From Candidatus Zixiibacteriota bacterium (lineage in GTDB: Bacteria; Zixibacteria; MSB-5A5; GN15; PGXB01), in assembly GCA_040753495.1 (NCBI GenBank), contig JBFMEF010000169.1:1-33442 (forward strand): DNA of 33,442 nucleotides. The letters run 5' to 3'. The translations under genes were made by a program, and so were the position numbers. Positions 1 through 7,268 of the stretch are shown here, piece after piece. The number at the start of each line of letters is the position of its first letter. Within the stretch, counting starts at the first letter, position 1. The notes below the pieces were generated by a model. The model had not been told where the DNA came from. It was given only the letters and a program-made list of their open reading frames with translations, and did not search any database.

Positions 1-434
1 TGAATTACATTGTCGTCATTGCCGCCATTTTTCTCCTATCCTGCCAGGATGATACTTTAGTTAGAAGCGACTCGGGCGACTTTCGGGGTACTTATCATGC
101 CGAACTAATATATGCCGACCGGTCGGATTCCTCAAGGATAATAGGAGGAAGCGTTATAGGGATTATGGAATTCAAAGGAGCTGAGTTTGCCTTGATGCCG
201 GACGGTCCAAGAGAAAGCTGGCCTCCCTGCGCCGGAACCTCTGGCGAGTTTTTGCTGCCATCGCCGGATATCATTAGATTCTCGCGCCGGGCGATTTTCG
301 CCGATAATCCCTGTAAGGATACCAGTCAGTATTTTTACGGGGAATATCGGATAGAAAAGATATACCGGAAGATTAAGCTCCATCGGCTCGACCCGCCGGA
401 AAAATGCTTTGTGTTGATAGAATTGATAAGATAG
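1..434 (+). CDS. Small lipoprotein of unknown function (5' edge partial)
   Basis: The reading frame is open from the first bases to the TAG at 432-434. The window begins with TG followed by AAT TAC, so the start codon is probably an ATG whose A lies one base outside the window; that gives a 144-residue protein. The N-terminus is a lipoprotein signal: a short hydrophobic stretch ending in the lipobox LLSC, with the lipidated Cys at about residue 15 followed by QDD. The mature part of about 130 residues alternates short hydrophobic and polar runs and contains two further cysteines, which could suit a small beta-rich domain, but I recognise no family. An internal ATG at 165 would remove the signal and is unlikely to be the start. 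The Lnt encoded at 5560-7152 would acylate such a protein. The lipoprotein call is well supported; function is unknown. Confidence 0.72.
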   Translation, partial: NYIVVIAAIFLLSCQDDTLVRSDSGDFRGTYHAELIYADRSDSSRIIGGSVIGIMEFKGAEFALMPDGPRESWPPCAGTSGEFLLPSPDIIRFSRRAIFADNPCKDTSQYFYGEYRIEKIYRKIKLHRLDPPEKCFVLIELIR

Positions 435-468
435 CCGGCATTTTGCGATTTCGTCCATCCTTTGAAAT

Positions 469-477
469 TGATATATT
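469..477 (+). promoter_or_regulatory. Extended -10 promoter, start of YfhO-like gene (predicted leaderless)
   Basis: TGA-TATATT at 469-477 fits an extended -10 element (TGn plus a 5/6 match to TATAAT). No good -35 is visible at the usual spacing. Six bases (all C) separate it from the ATG at 484, so a standard start point falls on the A of the ATG. There is no Shine-Dalgarno sequence. Confidence 0.45.
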
Positions 478-483
478 CCCCCC

Positions 484-2235
484 ATGGACAATCGGGCTGC
501 GATTGATAAAGAACTCTCAACCCCATCAGGCAAGTTCCGCCTTCCTCCCTGGCTCTTTTTTCTCTTAGTCGCAATTCTTTTCAGCCTCACCTTCCTTTTC
601 AACTGGGACTATATTGGTGTAGGGGACTGGGAACTGTTTACCACCATGGCGGCGATACCGTATTGGACCATGGTGCATTATCATCAGTTTCCCTTCTGGA
701 ATCCATATCTTGCCGGAGGAAATATCCTTTTTGCCCATCCGGAGGTAAGCATTTTATCCCCGCTGTTTCTTCTGGTCTTGATTTTCGGACCGCTGGCGGG
801 ATTGAAACTTCAGGTTCTGGTCGCTTATTTTCTCGGTTTCTACGGGTCGTATCTGCTGGCGCGGCGGCTCCGTCTGTCGCCCCACGCCGCTGCCCTGGTT
901 TCAATTGCCTATTTTGGCAGCTCCTATTTTGCCCTGCATTTCTCCATCGGGCATATGCCGTTCACCCATTTCTGTTTTCTGCCCTGGTTTCTCTATTTTC
1001 TATGGAAATCCGATGACAACCTCCGTTACCTTTTGGGGGCGGTGGTTGCCATTGCCCTTATCATCCTTGGCAACGGCGCCGCTATTCCTTTACTATATAC
1101 CGTATTCTTCTCCGGGCTGGTCATACTGCTCTTCTCGCTGGAGACCAGAACTTTCCGCTACCTCGTCCGCTTTGTTTTTGCGGTGTTTGCCGGAGTTTTG
1201 CTTGCCGGAGTCAAGTTTCTCCCGATGCTTACCTATCTGTCTCAGAACCGCTGGCCCGGGAAGCCGGATGACCGCACTCCCTTCGGGCTTATTTTCGATG
1301 CCTTCTTTTCTTTTGACCAGGATATCTTTCGTCGGGTCGTTCCGGAGCAACTCTGGGGATGGCATGAGTACAGCGCCTATCTATCGCCGCTGGTGGCGCT
1401 TCTTGCCCTGGCTGGCATTATTCTGGCTTTCAGAAGAAGCCGGCTCTGGCTGATTGTCGGCATCTTTTTCTTCATTTTCGGGTTAGGTCATTTCTCCAGC
1501 AACTCCCCCTGGAATCAGATACTGAGACTTCCCGGATTTTCTTCGATTCGCTGCCCATCGCGGGCATTCCAGTTCGTAATACTCTCGTTTGCCATCTTAG
1601 GCGGTATAGGGCTGGATAAACTTATGGAAAGATATAGGTCAAAGATAAAGAGTCTCTCCGTTATCGCCGCAAGTATCGTGGGACTGATTCTTGCCGCCAA
1701 TTATCTGATAAATCTACCGGGATTTTCGACCATCAAATATAAGAAGCCGGAAAGAGTCTGGCAGGCAGGCGAATTTCGGCATGTCATCGGAAGCAAGGAC
1801 GATATCTACAATCAATTTCTTCAGAATCATGGCTCACTGACAACACCCTGGCTATCGGGGTACAAAGACAGCCGGGCGCTGGTGACACCGCTCAATGAAG
1901 TAATGATGGAGTATTTCCCCGAAGGTCAGGCGGAAATCATCAGCCGTGAATTCACGCCGAATAAGGTGGTTTATGAGCTTCTGCCGACCCAGGAAGGGGA
2001 GATTGTTTTCAGCATAGGTTATGATGACGGCTGGAAGGCTAAGGATGGACGCCCGCTGTTCGAGCAGGATGGTTTATTAGCCACCAGATTCAGTCCGCAG
2101 GACCGAACGATTGTCTTTGTCTATCATACTCCTTATTTCTGGAGCGGGGCATTGATATCACTCCTTACCGCCCTGGGATTACTCTATTTATTTCTTAATT
2201 CTAAAGCGCTTAAGCGGCTGAAGGCGGTACTTTAA
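484..2235 (+). CDS. YfhO-like polytopic membrane protein, probable GT-C glycosyltransferase
   Basis: A 583-residue integral membrane protein with about 12 hydrophobic helices, the first at residues 21-39 and the last near the C-terminus at about 553-572. The first external loop carries WDYIGVGDWE (Asp42, Asp48), followed by FPFWNPYLAGG and an HPE segment; this loop pattern is typical of YfhO-like and related GT-C proteins, where acidic loop residues help use a polyprenyl-phosphate sugar. About 100 mostly soluble residues precede the last helix. It is shorter than classical YfhO (roughly 850 residues). No ribosome binding site precedes the ATG; a -10 element sits directly upstream. Its last 48 bases overlap the convergent glycosyltransferase gene, a DPM1-like enzyme that could make its lipid-linked donor. 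Membrane topology is clear from sequence; family is likely; substrate is unknown. Confidence 0.7.
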   Translation: MDNRAAIDKELSTPSGKFRLPPWLFFLLVAILFSLTFLFNWDYIGVGDWELFTTMAAIPYWTMVHYHQFPFWNPYLAGGNILFAHPEVSILSPLFLLVLIFGPLAGLKLQVLVAYFLGFYGSYLLARRLRLSPHAAALVSIAYFGSSYFALHFSIGHMPFTHFCFLPWFLYFLWKSDDNLRYLLGAVVAIALIILGNGAAIPLLYTVFFSGLVILLFSLETRTFRYLVRFVFAVFAGVLLAGVKFLPMLTYLSQNRWPGKPDDRTPFGLIFDAFFSFDQDIFRRVVPEQLWGWHEYSAYLSPLVALLALAGIILAFRRSRLWLIVGIFFFIFGLGHFSSNSPWNQILRLPGFSSIRCPSRAFQFVILSFAILGGIGLDKLMERYRSKIKSLSVIAASIVGLILAANYLINLPGFSTIKYKKPERVWQAGEFRHVIGSKDDIYNQFLQNHGSLTTPWLSGYKDSRALVTPLNEVMMEYFPEGQAEIISREFTPNKVVYELLPTQEGEIVFSIGYDDGWKAKDGRPLFEQDGLLATRFSPQDRTIVFVYHTPYFWSGALISLLTALGLLYLFLNSKALKRLKAVL

Positions 2236-2895
2236 GAGGGTCCAGATCGCCTCTATCCCGTCGTACCATCTGATTTTTTTCCCCTCTTCAAACTTCCTCG
2301 GATAGTAGGCAATCGGCACTTCATATATCCTGATGCCGTTGCGACCCAGTTTCGCCACTACTTCCGGGCAGAACTCAAACCGTCGACATTGCAGGTTCAA
2401 CTGCCGGAGAATATCGGTTCGAACCATTTTGTAACAGGTGGCTTCATCAGTTATCCCGACACCGAATAGCAAATTGGCAAGAATAGTCAAAAACTCCCCT
2501 CCCCAGAGATATCTATTATAAGAGATGCCGGATGACGGGTTCAGCCTCCGTGACCCAAAAACCGCCACGGCGTTCTTTTTTTCCGCCAGTTCTGCCATTT
2601 TGACAAAGTCATTCGGGTCATATTCGAGGTCGCCGTCCTGAATGACCGTGTATTTCCCGCCTGCTACCTTCAATCCGGAAACGACCCCGTCACCTTTGCC
2701 GATATTGAGGTCTTTGCTTATAATCTTAACTTTGGGATTCCCGGCGAAATGCTCCAGAATCTCGCTGGTCCGGTCGGTCGAGCCATTGTTGATGATTATT
2801 AACTCCAGTTCCAGCGGAACCGCCAGGACCTTGCCGATAATCCGCTCCACTGTCTCTTCTTCATTATAAACCGGCATCAAGACCGTCAAGAGCAT
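2188..2895 (-). CDS. DPM1-like GT2 glycosyltransferase (polyprenyl-phosphate sugar synthase)
   Basis: A 235-residue GT-A fold glycosyltransferase. Visible motifs are the nucleotide-binding start MPVYNEEETV (residues 7-16), INNGSTDRT near 35-43, GKGDGVVSGL near 66-75, and the metal-binding QDGDLEYDP at 86-94 with Asp87 and Asp89. This matches the DPM1/DPG-synthase branch of GT2, which transfers a sugar from a nucleotide donor to a polyprenyl phosphate at the inner face of the membrane. It has no C-terminal transmembrane helices, unlike CsbB or GtrB-type relatives. The gene is convergent with the YfhO-like gene and shares 48 bases of coding sequence with it; the two may act as donor synthase and GT-C acceptor transferase. 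Start ATG at 2895 has no ribosome binding site; a TTGAGA/TATATT promoter abuts it. The family is confident; the sugar is not identifiable. Confidence 0.85.
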   Translation of the reverse strand: MLLTVLMPVYNEEETVERIIGKVLAVPLELELIIINNGSTDRTSEILEHFAGNPKVKIISKDLNIGKGDGVVSGLKVAGGKYTVIQDGDLEYDPNDFVKMAELAEKKNAVAVFGSRRLNPSSGISYNRYLWGGEFLTILANLLFGVGITDEATCYKMVRTDILRQLNLQCRRFEFCPEVVAKLGRNGIRIYEVPIAYYPRKFEEGKKIRWYDGIEAIWTLLKYRLQPLKRFRIKK

Positions 2896-2900
2896 GGCTC

Positions 2901-2928
2901 AATATAATGATTCATCGCCTTTTCTCAA
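2901..2928 (-). promoter_or_regulatory. Promoter of DPM1-like gene (predicted leaderless)
   Basis: On the minus strand, TTGAGA (2928-2923) and TATATT (2906-2901) are 16 bases apart. Only five bases separate the -10 from the ATG at 2895, so transcription should start at or beside the A of the start codon. There is no Shine-Dalgarno sequence. Confidence 0.5.
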
Positions 2929-2941
2929 GTTTTCTTATGCC

Positions 2942-2970
2942 TTGACAGCAGGGGAGAGCGATATTAGCTT
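2942..2970 (+). promoter_or_regulatory. Possible promoter of purM-gpmI-lnt
   Basis: A perfect TTGACA at 2942-2947 is followed, 17 bases on, by a weak -10 (TAGCTT, 2965-2970). The predicted start is 4-5 bases before the purM ATG at 2982, so the leader would be almost absent, in line with the missing ribosome binding site. The poor -10 keeps confidence low. Confidence 0.35.
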
Positions 2971-2981
2971 GCCGTTTCATT

Positions 2982-4022
2982 ATGGAAAAAAAGAAATTGG
3001 ACTACAGCGCTGCCGGTGTTGATATCGCCGCCGCTGACCGGGCAAAAGAGAAGATAAAGGAACTGGCGCGAAAGACCTTTAATCCTTGCGTCCTTTCCGA
3101 AATTGGGGCATTTGGCGGCTTTTTCAAGCCGGACCTGACCGGTTTAAAAAACCCGGTTTTAATCTCCTCGGCCGACGGTGTCGGCACCAAGTTGAAAATC
3201 GCTTTCATGACAGGGCGTCACCAGACCGTCGGTGAAGACCTGGTGAATCATTGTGTCAATGATATTCTGGTGCATGGCGCCCGCCCGCTTTTTTTCCTCG
3301 ATTATATCGCCACCGGCAAGCTTGACCCGAAGGTGGTGGCCGAGATTGTTTCGGGTCTATCTAATGGCTGCCAGAGAGCCGGAATGGCGCTGCTGGGGGG
3401 AGAAACAGCGGAGATGCCTGATTTTTACCCGGCCGGCGAATATGACCTGGCCGGTTTCATTGTCGGGATTGTGGAGCAGAATCAGATAATCAACGGCAGT
3501 GAAATCGAAAAAGGGGATATCCTCATCGGTTTGGCGTCGGAGGGACTTCATACCAACGGCTATTCGCTGGCGCGGAAAGCGATATTCGAGATAGCCCGCA
3601 AGAGCCCCGAGGAGACAATAGCGAGCCTCGGAATGTCTGTCGCCGATGCCCTCTTAGCCACCCATAAATCGTACCAACGACCCATCTTTCGCCTCATGGA
3701 AAAGTATCGCCTGAAAGGTATGGCGCATATCACCGGCGGCGGAATTAAGGGGAATCTTATCAGAATACTTCCCGACGGGCTGCGCGCGATCATCTCCAGG
3801 GCGGCCTGGGTAGTTCCGCCGATTTTTTCCTTTATCCAGCAATGCGGGAATATTGCCGATGATGATATGTACCCGGCTTTCAATATGGGAATCGGGTATA
3901 TAATTGTCGTCGCGGCAGAAGATGCCGCTGCGGTCATCAACGACTTGAGAACCCTCGGAGAGAGTCCGTATATTCTTGGTAAAATGGAAAAAGGGGAAAA
4001 AGAAGTGATACTGAAGGCTTGA
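2982..4022 (+). CDS. purM: Phosphoribosylformylglycinamidine cyclo-ligase
   Basis: A 346-residue AIR synthetase, the usual length for PurM. It closes the imidazole ring of FGAM with ATP to give aminoimidazole ribonucleotide in cytosolic purine synthesis. Family motifs in order are LDYSAAGVDIAAAD at the N-terminus, SADGVGTKLK (about residues 64-73), MALLGGETAEMP (135-146), GLASEGLHTNGYSLAR (about 183-198), HITGGGIKGNL (about 249-259) and the C-terminal NMGIGYIIVV. First gene of a likely three-gene operon: gpmI begins three bases after its stop, and lnt overlaps gpmI. No ribosome binding site is visible at the ATG. No other purine gene is nearby, so its partners here are unrelated housekeeping functions. 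Confidence 0.96.
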   Translation: MEKKKLDYSAAGVDIAAADRAKEKIKELARKTFNPCVLSEIGAFGGFFKPDLTGLKNPVLISSADGVGTKLKIAFMTGRHQTVGEDLVNHCVNDILVHGARPLFFLDYIATGKLDPKVVAEIVSGLSNGCQRAGMALLGGETAEMPDFYPAGEYDLAGFIVGIVEQNQIINGSEIEKGDILIGLASEGLHTNGYSLARKAIFEIARKSPEETIASLGMSVADALLATHKSYQRPIFRLMEKYRLKGMAHITGGGIKGNLIRILPDGLRAIISRAAWVVPPIFSFIQQCGNIADDDMYPAFNMGIGYIIVVAAEDAAAVINDLRTLGESPYILGKMEKGEKEVILKA

Positions 4023-4025
4023 GGC

Positions 4026-5585
4026 ATGTTTTTACTCTGTATTCTGGACGGTTTCGGTCTTCGCGGAAATAAGCATTATAACGCGGTCATTGCCGCCCGC
4101 AAACCGAATATAATCAAGTTATTCAAGAGCTGCCCCAATATACCGATTGAGGGCTCCGGGCTGGCTGTGGGTCTCCCACGCGGACAGATGGGAAACTCCG
4201 AGGTGGGACATCTCAATTTCGGCGCCGGACGGATTGTCTATCAGGATATTACTCGTATAGACAAATCTATATCCGATGGCGACTTTTTTACCAACCCGGT
4301 TTTCCTCAAAGGGATGAAGAAGGCGGTCGCGTCCGGTAGCGCTATCCATCTTTTCGGGCTTCTCTCCGATGGCTGTGTTCATTCCTCCATGGAGCATCTG
4401 AAAGCCCTGGTAAAACTGGCAGAGGAACAGGGTGTGAAACGGCTCTATCTGCATGCTTTCATGGATGGACGGGACACCTCCCCGACGGCCGGGGTCAACT
4501 ATATGAAAGAGATGCTCGACTATTTCCGGGCAGTCGGGCTGGGAAAAGTGGCGACGGTGATGGGACGGTATTACGGGATGGACCGCGATAAACGCTGGGA
4601 GCGGACGGAGACAGCATATCAGGCGATTGTCAATCGTGTCGGTGACAGATTCGACAACCCCATTTCAGCCATAGAGGCTTCTTATAGGAAAAATGTAACG
4701 GATGAATTTATTCTGCCGGTCGTTATCGAGGATAAATCCGGTGATGGCCCCAGGCTCCGGAGCGGTGATATTGCTCTCTTCTTTAATTTCCGCGCCGACC
4801 GGGTGAGACAGTTATCATACCTGTTCGCCGGGCGAGAATATGAGGGGTATCCGCACCCCGGGAAACCGGCTGTCCACCTGATTACCATGACCAATTATGA
4901 CGTGGAACTGAAAGAAGCGCAGGTCGCCTATCCGCCGGTTCATTTGACCAATATATTCGGTGAGGTTGTCTCCCGCGCCGGGTTGAAGCAACTTCGAATC
5001 GCGGAAACGGAGAAATACGCCCATGTGACTTATTTTTTCAACGGAGGTGTCGAGGAGCCTTTTCCCGGTGAGGACCGCAAGCTGATACCGTCCCCCAAAG
5101 TTGCCACGTATGACTTGAAACCGGAGATGTCATCGGTTGAAGTCTCGGATGAGACGGTTCGGGCTATCAGGTCGAAGAAATATGATGTAATCGTTCTGAA
5201 TTTCGCCAATTGCGATATGGTCGGTCATAGCGGGATACTGGAAGCGGCAATTAAGGCGGTCGAAGCGGTCGATACCGGAGTCGGCAAAGTGATGGCGGCG
5301 GTGGAGGAAGTCAAAGGGCAGGCGATAATTACTGCCGACCATGGCAATGCCGAGCAGATGTTTGACCCGGAGACCAACGGACCCCACACGGCACATACCA
5401 CTAATCCCGTTCCCTTTATATTCTATGACAGCGTTTCCCGCTGGAATAAGGTGAGGCTTCGGACAGGAGGAATCCTTGCCGATGTCGCTCCTACTATCCT
5501 GCAATATTTGCATATTAACCAGCCGGTCGAGATGACCGGGAAATCGCTACTGATACCGGGTGAAGTCCCTGCTGGCAAGCATTAA
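4026..5585 (+). CDS. gpmI: 2,3-bisphosphoglycerate-independent phosphoglycerate mutase
   Basis: A 519-residue metal-dependent phosphoglycerate mutase of the alkaline phosphatase superfamily, which interconverts 3- and 2-phosphoglycerate in glycolysis through a phosphoserine. The N-terminal metal-binding LDGFGL has Asp8; the catalytic Ser58 lies in GQMGNSEVGHLNFGAGR (53-69). The phosphotransferase insert shows HAFMDGRDTSP near 142-152, and the C-terminal metal site is TADHGNAEQM near 438-447. Length matches the usual 505-520. The start is compact: compared with many GpmI proteins only a few residues are missing before the LDG motif, so the ATG at 4026 is reasonable. It follows purM by three bases and overlaps lnt by 26, so all three are probably co-transcribed. 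Confidence 0.96.
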   Translation: MFLLCILDGFGLRGNKHYNAVIAARKPNIIKLFKSCPNIPIEGSGLAVGLPRGQMGNSEVGHLNFGAGRIVYQDITRIDKSISDGDFFTNPVFLKGMKKAVASGSAIHLFGLLSDGCVHSSMEHLKALVKLAEEQGVKRLYLHAFMDGRDTSPTAGVNYMKEMLDYFRAVGLGKVATVMGRYYGMDRDKRWERTETAYQAIVNRVGDRFDNPISAIEASYRKNVTDEFILPVVIEDKSGDGPRLRSGDIALFFNFRADRVRQLSYLFAGREYEGYPHPGKPAVHLITMTNYDVELKEAQVAYPPVHLTNIFGEVVSRAGLKQLRIAETEKYAHVTYFFNGGVEEPFPGEDRKLIPSPKVATYDLKPEMSSVEVSDETVRAIRSKKYDVIVLNFANCDMVGHSGILEAAIKAVEAVDTGVGKVMAAVEEVKGQAIITADHGNAEQMFDPETNGPHTAHTTNPVPFIFYDSVSRWNKVRLRTGGILADVAPTILQYLHINQPVEMTGKSLLIPGEVPAGKH

Positions 5586-7152
5586 AGCCTTCTTCTGGCC
5601 CCCCGACGCCGCTCTGCGGCTCCGCAGGGCTGAACTGACCTTCTGGGCGTTTGTCCTCGCCCTGGCATATCTTCCGCTACCTTTCGGATTCCTGGCATGG
5701 CTGGCGCTTTTCAGGCCGCTGGCAATAATTGTCAATCTCAAAGGGAAAGAGGTTTTTAAGGCGGCATACTTCTATTCGTTTATGTCGAATATCTTTATTC
5801 TTTACTGGGTGGCGATAGTAACCCCGCCTGGTATGATTGCCGCGGTTTTTATCCTTTCCCTCTACCCGGCGGCCGTGCTTTCTCTTTTCGTTCGTCTTTA
5901 CCACTGGAAAAAATATATCGGTCTGACCGCGCTTCCCTTCCTCTGGGTCGGGATGGAATACTTTCGGAGCCTCAGCGAATTTGCCTTTCCCTGGACTGAC
6001 CTGGCGTACAGCCAGGGGTATTATCTGACCTTCATACAGATTGTCTCCGTGATTGGCTCCTATGGTCTCTCTTTCATAATTGTCATCCTGAATATTCTGG
6101 TCTGGCAGTTTTTGGAGAGGGGCGCTCGTCTTGAAAGAAGAGTGAGTTCCGCCCTTGCTTTTGCCGGAATAATAGTCAGTGTATATCTCTATGGATGGGT
6201 GGTCTTTCCGCCCTATCCCGATCCGGGGAAAATAAAGGTCTCGCTTTTGCAGGGGAATGTTGACCTCGATATCAAATGGACGCCGGAAACCAGGGATTGG
6301 AATTTTGCGCTGTATGATACTCTGATTGAGGAAGCGGCGGAAGATTCGGCTCATCTGATAGTTTGGCCCGAAACGGCTGCCCCCTGCTATCCCCGCCATG
6401 AGCCGCGGTACAAGAGGATGCTGAGCGAGTCGGCGCGCAAGAGCGGCGCCTACAATATTGTGGGGACGCTTGATATTGAAACCAGGGGCGACAAAGGGAA
6501 AACCTATAATTCCGCCTTCCAGTTTGCGCCTGATGGTACAATGTCGGCGGCATATCACAAAGTCAATCTGGTGCCGTTTTCGGAACATGTCCCGTACCAG
6601 GACTATTTTCCTTTTCTGACAAGGGAATTTCTGGAAAATTATCTTACTTTTATCCGGACGCAGGAGGTGGAGTGGTGGTCCGACTTCTACCCGGGCGATT
6701 CCATTGTTATCTTTGAGACCGACCAGACTGCCTATGCTGTTCTTATCTGTTTTGAATCGGCATTCCCGGAATATATCCGTCAATGTCTTCTCAAAGGGGG
6801 AGAGTTCCTTGTCAATATCACCAACGATACCTGGTTTGGCCGCTCCCCGGGACCGTTTCAGCATATGCGTATTGCCGTTTTTCGGGCGGTCGAAAACCGG
6901 GTCTGGATAGCCCGCTGCGCCAACAGCGGTATTTCGGCTCTGATTGACCCCTACGGCAGAGAAACCGTTCGAGCCGGATTATACGAAAGAAAGGTCATAA
7001 CCGGGGGGCTCAAACCGCTTGATGAATATACTTTATTCACCCTCCATGGACCGGTTATCGGACGTCTCTCCTTATATGTCACTCTCTTCCTGATTCTCAC
7101 GGTGGCTTTTTTCCGGATTGTCGGTCAACTTAAGAACAAATCGCCCCGGTGA
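5560..7152 (+). CDS. lnt: Apolipoprotein N-acyltransferase
   Basis: A 530-residue inner-membrane enzyme that adds the third acyl chain to the N-terminal Cys of lipoproteins. About six hydrophobic helices occupy residues 25-220, then comes a periplasmic nitrilase-fold domain, then a final helix near 505-525. The nitrilase triad is complete: Glu271 in VWPETAAP, Lys334 in AYHKVNLVPF and Cys397 in LICFESAFPE. The membrane part has the family segment FPWTDLAYSQG. The GTG start at 5560 overlaps gpmI by 26 bases, which suggests translational coupling. The gene is strong evidence that the organism has an outer membrane or at least triacylated lipoproteins. A 395-codon open frame on the opposite strand (6864-5677) is a shadow of it. 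Confidence 0.96.
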   Translation: MKSLLASIKAFFWPPDAALRLRRAELTFWAFVLALAYLPLPFGFLAWLALFRPLAIIVNLKGKEVFKAAYFYSFMSNIFILYWVAIVTPPGMIAAVFILSLYPAAVLSLFVRLYHWKKYIGLTALPFLWVGMEYFRSLSEFAFPWTDLAYSQGYYLTFIQIVSVIGSYGLSFIIVILNILVWQFLERGARLERRVSSALAFAGIIVSVYLYGWVVFPPYPDPGKIKVSLLQGNVDLDIKWTPETRDWNFALYDTLIEEAAEDSAHLIVWPETAAPCYPRHEPRYKRMLSESARKSGAYNIVGTLDIETRGDKGKTYNSAFQFAPDGTMSAAYHKVNLVPFSEHVPYQDYFPFLTREFLENYLTFIRTQEVEWWSDFYPGDSIVIFETDQTAYAVLICFESAFPEYIRQCLLKGGEFLVNITNDTWFGRSPGPFQHMRIAVFRAVENRVWIARCANSGISALIDPYGRETVRAGLYERKVITGGLKPLDEYTLFTLHGPVIGRLSLYVTLFLILTVAFFRIVGQLKNKSPR

Positions 7153-7232
7153 CGTGGTTCTAAGAATAAAGATTTGATGTCACCTGCGCCTGCCATTTAA
7201 CCTCACGCCATGCGACCATATATATCGAGCGG

Positions 7233-7261
7233 TTGTTAAAACAGAAGAATTTCGCTATATT
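7233..7261 (+). promoter_or_regulatory. Promoter of propeller/glycosyltransferase operon (predicted leaderless)
   Basis: TTGTTA (7233-7238) and TATATT (7256-7261) are exactly 17 bases apart. Seven bases then lead to the ATG at 7269, so the start point falls on or one base before the start codon. No Shine-Dalgarno sequence is present. The rest of the 116-base gap after lnt shows only a weak GGTGAC/GTCACC inverted repeat without a T-run. Confidence 0.55.
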
Positions 7262-7268
7262 TTGTGAT

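Noticed and set aside
5677-6864. 395-codon open frame on the minus strand inside lnt
   Set aside because: It mirrors lnt, whose Glu-Lys-Cys triad and membrane pattern are intact. The antisense translation has no recognisable domain and no start signals, and the length is explained by GC-rich codon composition.
7148-7184. Inverted repeat GGTGAC/GTCACC after lnt as a terminator
   Set aside because: The stem is six base pairs with a 25-base loop and no T-run.
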